Assembly (NCBI GenBank): GCA_029204225.1
Contig: CM055112.1
Span: 717,852-781,851 of the forward strand
Reading direction: 5' to 3'
DNA length: 64,000 nt
Source: Diphasiastrum complanatum
Taxonomy: Eukaryota; Streptophyta; Lycopodiopsida; Lycopodiales; Lycopodiaceae
Shown here one piece after another: positions 36,111 through 47,929 of the stretch. The notes under the pieces were generated by a model. That model saw only the letters and a list, made by a program, of their open reading frames with translations. It did not search any database and was not told the origin of the DNA. Each line of letters begins with the position of its first letter. The stretch's first letter is position 1. Both the position numbers and the translations under genes were made by a program.

Positions 36111-36870
36111 CAACCTAGTCAAACTCCGTGCATCCCAACGAGCCCATAGTCTCTCCATGATCCTATGTCTACACATGAGGGGGACATCCCATCCATATAA
36201 CTGAGTACCTCATCGTCACTCATGGATGAAAAATAGGACGACCCGCACTACGCCCAAATCCGTGACTTGGAGATGTGTCACAACACATTGAGAATACGAT
36301 TGGGATAATTGCTGCAAGCAATAAAAGATATTTCTAGAAAATACTACCTTGTAGACTTAATGAGTGCATGAAATAAATTCAAATAAATGAGTTTAGGGTT
36401 TAGGGTCGAACAAAAAAAGTGACTCTTTGCATTCAACCATAGATGAATAAATTACATTACACCATAATAATCACAAATAACCACAATAATTATACTTTAT
36501 AACAAATAAATTAAACATTTCTACATGGTTCAAGGCCAAATATAGTTCAATTACATATCTAGTGAAGGTTCAAGATTACATAAAAAAAACTAGCTACATC
36601 GAAAGGTGATTGACAAATGTACAAATAATAATGATAGATTTAAAAATATGTACATAAGTATCTATAAACATGGAAAGGCTAGCTATAGAGCCAAAACACT
36701 AGCTAGATCTATCTAATTCCTTCTCATGATCTTCGTCATGTGGGACTTGTTGTTCCTGCATGCGCAATACACATGAATTAGTCTTCCAAAAAATTGTATG
36801 GGAGTGGGAGTGAATAACAAGTTTAAATTAGAACATAAAATGGATTTGATGTTGTAATTAAGGAGTAGCA
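36111..36870. other. unannotated AT-rich stretch between copies 2 and 3
   Basis: Bases 36111-36290 may be further N-terminal sequence of copy 2. The remainder is AT-rich and shows no gene. Confidence 0.35.
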
Positions 36871-36877
36871 TCCTAGT

Positions 36878-37609
36878 CTATACGCATGCCCTACCTCTCC
36901 AATAACTCGAGTACTGCCTGCGTATTGTGGGAATACGCATGCATGTACTTGTCATGTGTGGGAGACCCGTCCCACGACGCGGATCACTACACAAACATAC
37001 CAAATTTTGATTATATAAAGAGAGCATTTTATTCCAATATGTCTTACAAAAAACCCTTACAAAGTGGGCTCGAAAATATTTCTCGTTGCCACTGCAATGG
37101 CTCATCGTAGATCCCATGTGGCTCCTCATCCATTTTCGTGTAAATTCCATAACCTGGGATGGGATAGAGAACTCACTATGTAGCTGGTCAATGACGCGAT
37201 TCTTGCGACCATCGCTGACATCGCACCAGTCATGATAAATGTCTCTGGGAAAGTGCATATACATGAGCTCCCTCATGCGCGAGATGACTCTCTTACCATG
37301 GTTAGTCTCAATGATGTGACCATCCCTGTCTATGTCATACGACGATGGGATGGAAGCTTTTGGCGATGTGGCCATGGGAGTGTCTACAGGGGTGGCCTTT
37401 GGTGTGGGAGATGTGGCCCTGGGAGTGTCTACAGGGGTGGCCTCAGGTATAGGATATGCCCCGCCGAAGGGAGAATACTGATGATGTGGAGTGTACATAG
37501 TGTACTGGGGAGGAGAATAGGCCGAGGAGGGGGGGGGGAATCGAGTAATAAGTATGCCATGACAGGTATTTTCTTTTGTAGGATGTATACAAAATGTACT
37601 GTCTTCCAT
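36878..37609 (-). pseudogene. plant transposon protein relic, copy 3, fused to foreign repeat sequence
   Basis: A 243-codon open frame on the minus strand, but a chimera. The first 20 or so codons (about 37545-37609) are antisense to a separate duplicated repeat also found at 62390-62450, so the ATG is not native. From about 37540 down it is a transposon-protein copy: a proline/threonine-rich repeat segment (ATPVDTPRATSP, twice), IPSSYDIDRDGHIIETNHGK, MYMHFPRDIYHDWCDVSDGR and FSIPSQVMEFTRKWMRSHMG. Near 36960 the family frame shifts: HDKYMHAYSHNTQAVLELLE continues in another frame to about 36880, with stops, matching RSPTKDEYMHVY of copy 1. The C-terminal part of the long frame is therefore out of frame. 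Family as for copies 1 and 2. Confidence 0.65.
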
Positions 37610-37700
37610 ATATCGAATGAAAAATTGGTTGAGTTTTCAGAAATGTGTCCTAAAAGACTATGTGATTAATGGTTGGCAACTATTATCTAAAATGGTGAAT
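37547..37700. repeat. fragment of duplicated unit X
   Basis: TAAGTATGCCATGACA to about CTAAAATGGTGAATAC matches 62390-62540. On the plus strand both have TTTTCTTTTGTAG followed by an open frame YTKC.VFHISNE, compatible with an intron acceptor and exon of an unknown gene. Confidence 0.7.
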
Positions 37701-37980
37701 ACTGAAAACTGGATATGTTGAATATTGATCATGATTATTGTGCATATTGATTGTAAATATTGTGAATACTCATGAATATTGATCATGATTTTTATAGGTA
37801 TCGATTATGATTATTGGGAATATTGATCGTGATTATTGTGAATACTCATGATTATTGTAAACATTGATTGTGATTATTGTGAATAATGATCATGAATACT
37901 TATTGTAAATATTAAAATATCCGGAATATTGATCATAATTATTGTGAATATTGATCGTGAATATTCTTGAATCCTTGCCA
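37700..37980. repeat. degenerate minisatellite of TATTGATCATGATTATTGTGAA type
   Basis: About 10 to 12 imperfect copies of a roughly 22-bp unit. The same array follows unit X at 62548-62765. Bases 37980-38364 to the right hold no recognised gene. Confidence 0.8.
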
Positions 37981-38364
37981 ACTTCAAAACTCAAAAATGA
38001 CAAACTTATTTTGTGGTTAAAATATTATACCCATTTTAAAAGACTATTATCAAATAGAGGTCACTTATTTACTGACAAAATATATTTATAGTTAAGACCA
38101 ACTATCAAAATTTCACTAAGTTATTATTTTACATTCTCTCAATCTTTACAAAAAGTTAAAATATGACAATATTACATGGCAAGACCTTTTTGATAGAATA
38201 CCACTGACATTGTTCTTCTTTCTCATGTAAATGTTGTAGCAAGCTGAACTAAAAAAGAGAGAGAAATGTAGTATAAAGGGTTTTCATTCCCACAGAGAGC
38301 AACAGTGAGAGATAATCTATTATTATTAATTGTAAAAATGATTTAGCAGTGATGTTCAGCTTGT

Positions 38365-40396
38365 GAATGGATTGTCGAAGATAATTGGCCATCATTGAAT
38401 GTTGAAAATGGTAGCCAATATTGGTAGTGTTATAGGAGAAAACAAAGACAACAACACCAAGGGAAATGATGACATGACACGGTTCCTTCAAAAATTTGGT
38501 ATCATCTGTGTACATCAAGGCGTAGCAACTGTTTCAGTTACTTCAACTACTTCAAAGAGACTAGAAGAACCGATGAGACCCCATTCTTTACAATCACAGT
38601 AGAGTTGTTTCTCATCAAGTTTCAATTACCTGAAGAACCCAGCCAGAGACTATCAGTCCTCAACAACCAACTGTCTCCTTAGTCTCATGACAAGTAAGTG
38701 GCTAAATATAGTAGAGATGTAAAGAGTGTCGTCCTCACCAACGTATCTCTCCTTGATAGTACTACAACTCCTATACTGGATTGCATTACTAGGTATAGAA
38801 GCATCTTCAAAGACTTTGCAAATGGTTTGTCAAAGAGAGGGTTCCAAACAATAGAGAGATCAACATACCATATTCGACAAGGGGTAAATGGAGTTTTAGC
38901 AATGCTCTTTCTGAGTTAGAACCATATACGGTATAAAGAACATGGAAAATAACAAGACTGCAGGCTTTTCATTTCCATCTACAGTGCAATAAAACAGAAT
39001 GCTCCATAAATGGCAAATAGAAAAGAGCACAGAATGCTGTCCTTAGTTCATTCACTCCACATAGATGTAGATATACGTATATATAGATATAACTTTCAAA
39101 TGCCATAGAGCCTATCACACCCCGCTTCAGCTTCTCGAAAAACAGTGTAGACTCTCTAAGAAGAGAGGAACATCAGATCAAATGACTAACAAACTACTGC
39201 ATTAGTTCAAGCAAGCCACACAAATAGCTCTTATGTTCTTCTGCTGTAGAAACAGAGGATTACGTAGAGATATGGTGTTTGCTAGGCCACATAAACTAAG
39301 CGTTTCTGATCCTCCTTCCTGCAGACAAAGAGATGGCTGGCACATGAGCGTAGGCTATGCTATATGTGTTTTTGATGAAGCAATGGTTTGATGCCACGTA
39401 GAGAGAGGCTCACATGAAACGGTGCCACTGCCATCTAGAAATAAGCATATTGTTCTAGAGAGTGGTCATGGGGACTTCACGTCACTAGTTCTTCAAACAC
39501 TTGCCCTTCAATAGGTTCAAGAGCCTGCTTCAACCTTCAATGAAAGGAGTATTATGTACATTCTGACCTGTACAGCCTTGTGTACATTGTATACTTTAAA
39601 AAAGTTACACGTAATCAATCTCATGCCACATAATTTTTATAAATTTTGACCAATCAAATATGTCCAATAGTTCGTTGCATTTCTATAGTGTTGCTCCGGA
39701 GATAAGCCTGCAACTTTCAATAGTTCGAGACTTGGGATCTTCGAAGAGATGATTGCCCATAACATCATATTCATTCTATCTATAAGACAAATAATTAAGC
39801 GTGATAGGAGACTTTAAATATTTCATCATTCGATTGATCTGTGCCTTCCTTCAAATACATGATAGAAAAAAGAACGACTACATCATCTTCGTAATTAGTG
39901 CCCTTCATAAACATAATCGTGTCCTTCGATGACTAAAATAATTCCATTCAATAGCGTGAGATAGCAAGGCTATGCATTAATCAATAATTTGGAAATGCAG
40001 TTGCAGTATTCATCAAGAAAGAAGAATGGAGTTTACACCTTCAAATGGATGAGAAAAATTTAGCTATAGACAAACACTCAAGCACGTTGCCTAGCTGTGA
40101 CCTTCAAACTTTGAAAGATCGTTTTGAGTATGCATTTCAACATTGCAACATCAGAGAATTTTGATTCTCAATAGGATGGTTTCCTTCATGAACGATCTTC
40201 AAATCTTCAATAAGAAAGAACATCGTCAACAGCCCAATAGAGAGAAAGAAGAGCCAATAGTCCGACTAAAACATCGCAATATCTACTTTCTTTTCTTGGA
40301 ACACATTGAGAGGCATCGTGGGGTTTGCACTGATGGATGAGAAGCACGCTATTCTTCATATCAAAGAGAGAGAAGAAAAACTACATTGGTAGTTTG

Positions 40397-40458
<62 letters not shown>

Positions 40459-41028
40459 ATGAAATATGAAGCGCTAATCTACATTTTGAACGGATTAGTA
40501 TGATACATATTGGTTCGATGGAGAGAAGTGTTCGATAAAGAGAACTAATATTAGTTGTTTTCACTTCAAGAAAGAGCACGTGTTATTTGAATTAGTAATT
40601 TTAGCCCGTCACTGGAAGTAATGCGTTAACCTATTCTTCAATAGCACGTCAATCATGCATAGAGAATAATGCCCATCGGAGCTGTGTTTGTACCCTTCAT
40701 AGATCTCTTTTGTACCCTTCATAGATCTGTAATAGTGGCCAAAGAGATCCTTCAATGACATATATGATAATGACCCTTCTAACTTGAATATAAATGTCAG
40801 CCTTGAAACTGCCCAATGAGTACTCATCAAGTCTTGGTCTTCAACATTAAATAGTTTGCATTTAGTTATCACATGAAGAGTTGCCTTCTTTTGATCCATG
40901 CATTTACATAATAGCTCTTCAATGGATTTCGATGAAATTCTTAATGCCCTTCAACAATGACAAGTGGGCCTCCACATATTAGTTCGATAGAGGTAGTTGC
41001 TTTTGAACAATCCTTTAGGTAGTCCATT
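38365..41028. repeat. duplicated block D, longest copy; content unidentified
   Basis: A 2.7-kb block repeated in part at 62835-64000 (same orientation, with deletions) and at 52743-53481 (inverted, matching about 40218-41028). It contains decayed open frames: plus strand 38698-38919, with DSTTTPILDCITRYRSIF and DFANGLSKRGFQTI; and minus strand 40609-40899, with CKLFNVEDQDLMSTHWAVSR. The latter frame also reads in the 52.9-kb copy, apart from stops. I cannot name either. The pattern suits a decayed gene family or an unknown mobile element. A (TG)n run at 40404-40444 lies inside it. Confidence 0.7.
40404..40444. repeat. (TG)n microsatellite
   Basis: About 20 TG units followed by TATG repeats. 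Its counterpart in the inverted copy is the (TG)n at 53304-53335. Both read TG on the plus strand although the blocks are inverted; an inverted copy should read (CA)n, so the two runs may have separate origins or the inversion ends are complex. Confidence 0.95.
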
Positions 41029-41049
41029 CTACACAATAACAAAATGCTC

Positions 41050-41432
41050 CAACTACTCATGGATGTCTCACAATGTGGTAGTTATACAGTAGCGACCACC
41101 ATCTGAGAGAGCGAAGAGCCAAAGGATGAAGGGGATGCAAAACATCAAAAAGTGTGTATTTGCTCAGGGAGTGGGAAGGCCAAATCATGAAGTGGCCTTA
41201 CCATTGGGGCTGGGGTTTAGAGGGGCTTTGGCCCCCGAACTCCCCAGGACTTCTTGCTATATAGAAACTGTAATCTAGCCATCTCCTAACCATCATGGTC
41301 TCACAGTAGACACCATACTAACAATCGTGCTCAATAATGGCTTCTCCTCATAACGGGGGCCTTACCTATTTAAGATCATGGTTAACTAGTGACTACTAAA
41401 CTAAGAGGTGTATTATTTAGTTATGTCTAACA
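41050..41432 (-). repeat. 3' LTR (partial) of the Copia element at 41.4-42.8 kb
   Basis: On the minus strand, TGTTAGACATAACTAAATAA begins directly after a polypurine tract (TGAGGGGGG, about 41433-41441). A TATTTAAGATC box lies near 41367 on the plus strand. The left edge is approximate. Confidence 0.6.
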
Positions 41433-41441
41433 CCCCCCTCA

Positions 41442-42780
41442 ATATTCACCCGAAGGTATCAACAACATTCTCATTTGTTGGACAATACTCCAACTATGTG
41501 ACTCCATCCTCGATCAACTCCCGAATATAGTGATAATGAATTTCAATGTGTTTTGTCCGAGCATGAGACACGAGGTTCTCAGCTATAGCCATGCAACTTT
41601 GACTATCACAATTTAGAACTGTAGCATCATGAACAGGTACACCCAGGTCTACTAAAATCCTCCGCATCCAAACTGCCTCGCAAGTTGCAACACAAGCTGC
41701 CTTGTATTCTACTTTGGTAGAAGATAATGTAACGGTTGCTTGCTTCTTACTATTCCAAGAAATAATTCCAGAACCAAGTGAGAAACAATATCTAGTAACT
41801 GGCCTTCGTGTATCATAATCTCCAGCCCAATCAGAAGCACAGTATCTTGACAAGATTTCTCCATGACCATAAGTAATACCATAGTTCAAAGTACCCTTCA
41901 GATATCTAAGAACTCTCATGCGTTGCTTCCAATGATTTTCATGAGACATGTTAGAAAATCTGCTTAAGACACCCACAACAAAATAAATGTCAAATCTTGT
42001 GGTAGTTATATAAATCAACATCCCCACAAGTTTTTTGTACTTCATAGCATCAACAAGTGGTGAAGAATCTTCACTAGATAGTTTAAGATTCACTTCCACA
42101 GGAATAGCCACTGGTACACAATCATCCATACCACAAGATTTCAGAATCTCTTGAGCATACTTATGTTGAGAAACAAACACACTTCCTACTTTCTGGAAGA
42201 CTTCAATTTCCAAATAGTAGTGCATAAGTCCCAAATCTGTCATCTCAAGTTCAGAACTTAACATTGCCTTAGTTTCCTGAATCATCTCTTCATGGTCACC
42301 AGTGATTATTAAATCATCCACATAAAGGACAATAACTACGTGCATGCCATCCTCCTTATAGAAATATAAGTTTGCATTAGAAGCACATCTAGGAAACTTA
42401 TTTGAAAAAAAGAAATCATCTATTTGTTTATACCAAACTCTTTCAAGGTATCCATTCAGATATGTTGATTTCACATCCATCTGAATAATCTTCCATCCCC
42501 TAGTAGTAGCTAAAGCAACAATAGTACGAATAGTAGTTATTCTAGCTTTCCTGAAAATCAAAACCTTCAACTTGTGAAAATCCTTCAACAACTAGCCTGG
42601 GTTTGTACTTCTCAAGAGTGCCATCAGATTTGTACTTGACTTTCCAAATCCACTTGGTGTCAATGATTTTCCTATTATGAGGTCAGTCCACAAGCTCCCT
42701 ACCTATACAAGCTTTACCTACTCCGCTTTCAAATTCCGGTATTCAATTGTTAGAAACTTCTCTTCTTTTGTATTCAATCA
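41442..42780 (-). pseudogene. Copia RT and RNase H, best-preserved pol in the window
   Basis: A 365-codon open frame at 41494-42591 (minus). RT: TRGWKIIQMDVKSTYLNGYLE with the first catalytic Asp, HVVIVLYVDDLIITGDHEE with the YVDD pair, and MTDLGLMHYYLEIEV. RNase H: YCASDWAGDYDTRRPVTRYC, IISWNSKKQATVTLSSTKVE, LNCDSQSCMAIAENLVSHAR and TKHIEIHYHYIRELI. About 50 residues between NGYLE and VWYKQIDDFF are deleted in frame, removing the QPxGF and LHKALYGLKQ blocks, so the enzyme cannot be normal. Upstream RT sequence (KWIWKVKYKSDGTLEKY) continues in other frames to about 42660. Gag, protease and integrase are missing. Identification is certain; activity is not expected. Confidence 0.93.
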
Positions 42781-42860
42781 CCATGGCTCGACGGTTAAGC
42801 TAATTGAGGTCTGATCTTCATTTTCTTTTTGGTTGGGTGGTTTGGCTCCATAGCCCTCCT

Positions 42861-43733
42861 TTTGCCATTTGCAACAGGATCTTAAGGATCTACATTGACA
42901 ATCTTTATAATAATGATTTTATGTTGCTGCATAGTCTATATAGTCCATGTGTAGGTGATCAAAGAGACATCTCCTGACATAGCCCATATGAAGGTGTTTG
43001 AGATTCAAAAGCATAGACCGAGGAGAACACAAGATCAAATCAAAAGCTGAAGCTGGCACATGAAGTGGGAGTAGTGACAACATTGTCAAAATAGTAGTAG
43101 TTTTAAGATAAATAAGATCATTTCATATGATGTTAGTGGCATGAATAAATTTGTGAATGCTCCATTAAGTGGAAGTGTTAATAACAATAATGTGCGCAGT
43201 CACACATGACTAAATAACTACTTAAAGTGAGAGGGTCCCCAAACTTCACATGAGTGTTCTACCACTCATCTCTCTCTATGTAATGTCTCTCTATGGAATG
43301 GGTAGTTTGCCCTTCTCTATAAACATTAATAAAGATCGCTTAAAGTCGTGCCTCCACCATCAAATTCATGTTTGGCTGCATGTATAGATGATCTGGAGCT
43401 TTCGTTATTTCTTGTTCACTATTTCTCTTTTCTCTTGGAACTATCTCATTATGAGCTGCATGATGTACAGAATTTTGTTGCCAACTTCAAAAATTTATAA
43501 CTTGCTCAATATTGAACATAGCTAAAAAGAAGTTATATGGCTAGAAAGCCCTTTCAATGCTCTACAATTGTACTTACTCAAATTGAATTATAGAGAACAG
43601 AAAAATTTGACAAAAATTGAATAAAAAAGAGTAGAAAAACTCCCTTTGTCATTTGCAATAGGATCTTAAGGATCTACGTTGGCGATCTTTACAATAATGA
43701 TTTTATTTTACTGCATAGTCTATATTATCCATC
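42861..43733. repeat. 91-bp direct repeats flanking an R1 copy
   Basis: Bases 42861-42951 (GGATCTTAAGGATCTAC ... TGCATAGTCTATAT) recur in direct orientation at 43645-43733. Between them lies R1 copy 2 and about 270 bp of unassigned sequence. The left repeat abuts a fragment (GGTTGGGTGGTTTGGCTCCA, 42831-42850) also found near the end of the LTR at 53482-53959. Confidence 0.75.
42979..43370. repeat. dispersed repeat R1, copy 2 (LTR-like)
   Basis: Second copy of the block at 7603-7979, same orientation, with a short extra TCTCTCTATG duplication near 43275. No coding content. Confidence 0.85.
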
Positions 43734-43924
43734 TCTTGGCTTATGTTTAATAGAATCTGATAGAGGTTGTAGTCTTTGTGTAAATGCTAATGGGTTTGAA
43801 ACCTCATGTTTGAAAATTGCATGACAGTATTGCACACCACTTTGGCTAACAACATGTTCTTGTATTGGCTGTATATAAGTATGCCTTATGGCCATTCTAA
43901 TATTGATTTGGCAACCCATTAAAA

Positions 43925-44275
43925 GGTGCCTGAAATTATTCAGATTTAGCAATATGAAATGAGCACAAATGTAAATTATTTCTCTTACCATGAGTTATAT
44001 CCTTTTATAGTAGGTCCTAGACCTAAATTGCCACGTGGTTTCCCTCCAAAATGTAAATCCTACTATTTTTCGGACTATATTCAATGTACCCTACATTCAA
44101 ATCTGAATCCAGTCAAACACGACTTCCAGATTCCCCACACATTCCAAAAGTGTTTATTCAAATGCATTTTAAACTAATATAACTTTGAAAAGTCAACTCT
44201 AAGTCTAATATGAAATTGACCTCAATTGCCAAATAAACAAATGTAGCAAATATGACTAAACTAGTTGAATCTTTC
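43925..44275 (-). repeat. Copia LTR-like repeat R2, copy 2
   Basis: Related to 19020-19262. It lies just beyond the RNase H end of the neighbouring Copia relic on the minus strand and is separated from it by a CT-rich tract (plus strand CACACTCTCTCTTC), the expected place for polypurine tract and 3' LTR. Frames at 43725-44177 are not genes. Confidence 0.6.
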
Positions 44276-44296
44276 ACACTCTCTCTTCAACTAGTT

Positions 44297-44885
44297 TTAG
44301 CATTTTGATAACACTCCAAATGATGTCCTATGCTTCATAGAAAAGTCCTTTCCCAATGCGTTCGTGAAGATATCAGCTACACATTCCCTTGAAGACACAT
44401 GTTGGAGCTCCACCTCCTTTGCCATGACTTGCTCCATCACAAAATGATATGCCACCTCAATCTGCTTACTCCTAACATGGAAGATAGGATTGGTTGCCAA
44501 CCTTTGGGCTGATAGATAATCACAAAAGATGATTGGGCTCTCTAAAAAATCCAAAAAGTGAAGATCCTTCATCATCCTCTTGATCCATACCATCTCCTTT
44601 GTGCAATGTGTAAGAGCTTTGTACTCGATCTCACTAGATGACAATGAGATAGTGGCTTGTTTCTTTGACATCCATGATATAGCTCCATCACCTATGGAAA
44701 TACAATAATCACTAATGGAGTTTTTATCCATTATATCTCCAACATAGTCCAAATCTGAAAATCTAAAAGGCTAGGTGATGATCCCTCATACTATATGCCA
44801 AAATCTCGAGTTCCAATGATGTACCTCAAAACTAGTTTTCATAGTTTCCAATGCTCCTCACTGGGATCTTGCATGAATTGACTCA
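44297..44885 (-). pseudogene. Copia RNase H relic
   Basis: The minus-strand frame 44297-44752 (151 codons) covers most of RNase H: CISIGDGAISWMSKKQATIS, SLSSSEIEYKALTHCTKEMV, IIFCDYLSAQRLATNPIFHV (Asp retained, Asn of the usual DNxSA changed to Tyr), RSKQIEVAYHFVMEQVMAKE and ECVADIFTNALGKDF. The upstream part to about 44885 is RT sequence in broken frames (RDFGI). The rest of the element is missing. It resembles the relic at 18395-18715, consistent with the shared R2 sequence beside both. Confidence 0.9.
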
Positions 44886-44887
44886 AT

Positions 44888-45411
44888 CTTCCAACATAAC
44901 AACATTTCAACAAAACTTAGTATACACACTCTCCATCATTCTACACTTCTCTTTCATTGTAGTCTCACAATCACCTCTCCAATCTTTCTATCAGAAAAGC
45001 TTATGAACAACAACATAACAGTGTGGTTGGACTCTCTCTATAGTAGCATATCAAGATGGTAGCTCACACTCTCATTCATAAATCAAAATGTTTGTGTAGT
45101 TCATTGTCAAATAAAATCAGGCTAGCAATCATCATACCACTTAGATTGTAGGTGAGCAACAAATGTATTGGAACCATAATTGGAATTATGCTAAATTTGA
45201 CTAATTACTTGTCCTTGTCTTTGGTGGTATTGGCTGCCTCTTCTAAATGTCCATTGACAACTAGTCTGTCCATTTTCATTCCACCATTTTGTTGTATCTT
45301 ACTAATATATCCTTATTTTCATCATAATGACAAATTTCTTCTCTGGTATGCTCTGTTTGGGGAATGATATCTCTTACACTGCATTGATTATGGTAATCAT
45401 TAATAAGTATG
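44888..45411. repeat. duplicated unit X, left part
   Basis: About 520 bp nearly identical to 61868-62390, including matching open frames (45152-45367 and 62137-62352). It is cut at 45411 by the minus-strand fragment of a non-coding LTR element. I do not think the 71-codon frame is a protein gene: it is hydrophobic by composition and has no recognised feature. Confidence 0.85.
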
Positions 45412-46505
45412 CTAGGACACTCCAAATGTCTCAATTAGAGTCTGGTCCTCTCAAGGTAATTAGTCACAAACAGGCCTTGACATGGAATTAAACCACGGCA
45501 TGACCAATAATCTCGAGTACTGGAGGGCAACTGCTTAAATTCTTAGAAGCTCCAAAGAACAGAAAAACATTATAGTTTCTTTAACTTTCAGTATTAACCG
45601 AAAAAATTATTATCCTTATTCCGACTTTCATATCAAAAAAGTACTAAGAGAAAAACTATTTCCAACCGTTAATCTCTGCTCTGGAGTACAAATTCTGGTT
45701 TGGAAAAGTACATTAAGAGATACATTTCATCCACAGGGTTACACTCAACACAAGTTAGTGACATCACCTTCATGTAAAACACTTACATGAAACACTGGGT
45801 GAAATAACCTAACTTAAGAGATTAAAGTTAAAGAAATAATAATTACAATCTGAAATTATCTACAAACTCTGACAAATAATTCATAAGCTTTCAAGTACAA
45901 ATATCCTTAGAATCATTAAGATATAGAATTATTAGAACTCAACTATGAGTATCCCAGATACTCTTTTGAGTTAAATGCTTTTATTTCTAACACCAAATTC
46001 CAAAAAACAACATTCATTCATCTTAATAGACTTGTTTGTCTCCTATGATAACTCGAGATCCAATGAAATGAAGAACTGTACTTAAGCATCTGCAGACCAT
46101 ATACAGTAGTAGAATAACATCCACTAGAATAGTTAAATTCTCCACAAATAAAATACTTATCTTGTGAGAATGTCTGTGATATCCATAGGTTCTCAATAAT
46201 ATTGGAGTAAAGATATTCAAAACACTGATCTAAATTCTTACTCGATTAATAGATCAAGACTTAATCGTCACACTTAAGAATCGTTACAATTCCTTATAAT
46301 CCTCTGACAATAATTAAGTATCTATTTATGATTCGTCAACCATAAATATTTAGATTCATATGATTTGTCAATCATAATTCCCTGGAATCCAAAATTATAC
46401 TCAATCATTTACAGGATACTGGAGTATATGTCCAACATAACTCACGAAAAGTAAGAATCATTCCAAAATCTTTCTACTAAGATAATATTGGATTTAGGAA
46501 TATTC
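45412..46505 (-). mobile_element. fragment of the 53.5-kb LTR element family (LTR piece plus internal sequence)
   Basis: Reverse complement of LTR sequence (AATGTCTCAATTAGAGT, CTTGACATGGAATTAAA, ACCAATAATCTCGAGTACTG) joined to internal sequence matching about 57075-57235 (AACTTTCAGTATTAACCG, CCAACCGTTAATCTCTGCTC). The first 60 or so bases of the LTR and the polypurine tract are missing at the join near 45527. Sequence from about 45700 to 46505 is AT-rich, non-coding and has no clear match in the other copy. Confidence 0.75.
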
Positions 46506-46506
46506 T

Positions 46507-47793
46507 AAAGCCTTATGCAATTTACATACCAGATGTTCCTTGCCTTGAAGGATGTAACCTTCTAGTCGATAGATGAATATTTCTTCTTGTATAAATCCAT
46601 GTAGGAATGTCTTGTGGACGTCCATCTAGTGAATGTCTAGATCTTCTGCAACAACTATAGCTAGTAAGGTACGAATAGACTAATGCTTTACCACTGGACT
46701 AAAGGTCTCAGTGTAGTCTATCCCATATACTTTTTCAAAGTCTTTAACCACTAGTCTAGCTTTCCGTTTGGATATGGATCCATCTGGCTTAAGCTTCAGC
46801 TTAAAGATCCACTTGGAGTCAATTGGTTCTACTTCAGTAGGAGGATTGACAAGACTTCAGGTCTTGTTCTTCATCAGAGACTGATACTTAGCATCCATGG
46901 CAGCCTTCCAATTGTCTACATTGGGCATTAACAGACCTTCTGCAACTGTGGCAGGTTCATCGTGGTTGATGAACGCCTGAGGGACAAACTAATCAGGTTG
47001 CTATCATTGTCTTGCAGATCTTCAAGCTGCAGGTGCTTGAGTGGATGATTCTCCTTGGTGAATGACTGAGATCGTAGCATCTTGTGGCTGAACAGTCGTG
47101 GGTCTAGTCCCATCGATGATAAGCGGAGCTGTTGGGACAAACTCCTTTATTTGAACAATCGTAGGTGGAGCTACTGTGGCATACTCTTGCATTGGCTACT
47201 TCTGCTTGAAATCATGATACTTGTCTTCAAGAAAGACAACATCACGACTGACTGAGATCTGACCTGAATCAACATCATAGATGCGATATGTTTTATGTGA
47301 CATTGAGTAGCCGATGAAGATGTTCTTACAACTTATTGGGTCTAGTTTCTTCCTCAGATCAGATGGCATTTGTGCATAGCAGATATATCCGAAAACACGT
47401 AGATGTTTCAAGTTTGGTTTGTATCCATAATAGGCTTCAAATGGTGTCTTGGAATCAACTCCTTTAGTGATGAAGTAGTTCTACAAATAGCAGGCCATAG
47501 AGATAGCTTTTGCCCATAATGTTTGAGGTAATTGGATCGTGTAGCTTCCAATAATGTGCGGTTCTTTCACTCAACTACTCCATTTTGTTGAGGAGTGTAG
47601 CTTGTAATAAACTGATGGTGCATGCCACGTGACAACATATAGTCCTTCATCTCATTTGATAGGTACTCTCCCCCTGAATCAGACCGTAGAGCCTTGGTTT
47701 TCTAACCAGTCTGATTTTCAGCATATTGCTTGAATTCCAATTGAATGCTTCTCACTTGTTCTTATTGTACATAACTCTGGTAAATCGGGAGTA
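46507..47793 (-). pseudogene. second copy of the split Copia family (RT start and integrase end)
   Basis: Minus-strand relic parallel to 21660-22031 plus 28436-29300, but without the Gypsy guest, so it shows the uninterrupted target. Integrase end at 47196-47411: MKHLRVFGYICYAQMPSDLR, LDPISCKNIFIGYSMSHKTY. Upstream, QQNGV..VKEPHIIG-type remains and a GEYLSNEMKDY segment lie near 47580-47680 in broken frames. Linker and RT start lie at 46507-46860 (the region equivalent to SKWIF and MDVQTTFLHG). At 46855-46885 the sequence runs through the insertion point (GACAAGACTTCAGGTCTTGTTC). Both ends are truncated. Confidence 0.9.
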
Positions 47794-47929
47794 TGATAAG
47801 GGATGAGCATGTATTTTGTTGCTGGTGTGAATCCACTAGTCAGACACTTTGACAATGTCTTATTCTCCTTGAAGGCTTGAAGCAAAAAGTTACTGAGCAC
47901 CAACAACTTATTGGATAGTAGTTAGTTAG
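47794..47929. other. short unassigned stretch
   Basis: Lies between the truncated Copia fragment and the truncated left side of the transposon relative. No similarity seen. Confidence 0.4.

Noticed and set aside
45152-45367. 71-codon hydrophobic frame, also at 62137-62352, as a conserved membrane protein
   Set aside because: The whole DNA block is nearly identical in both copies, so frame conservation follows from recent duplication and is not evidence of selection.
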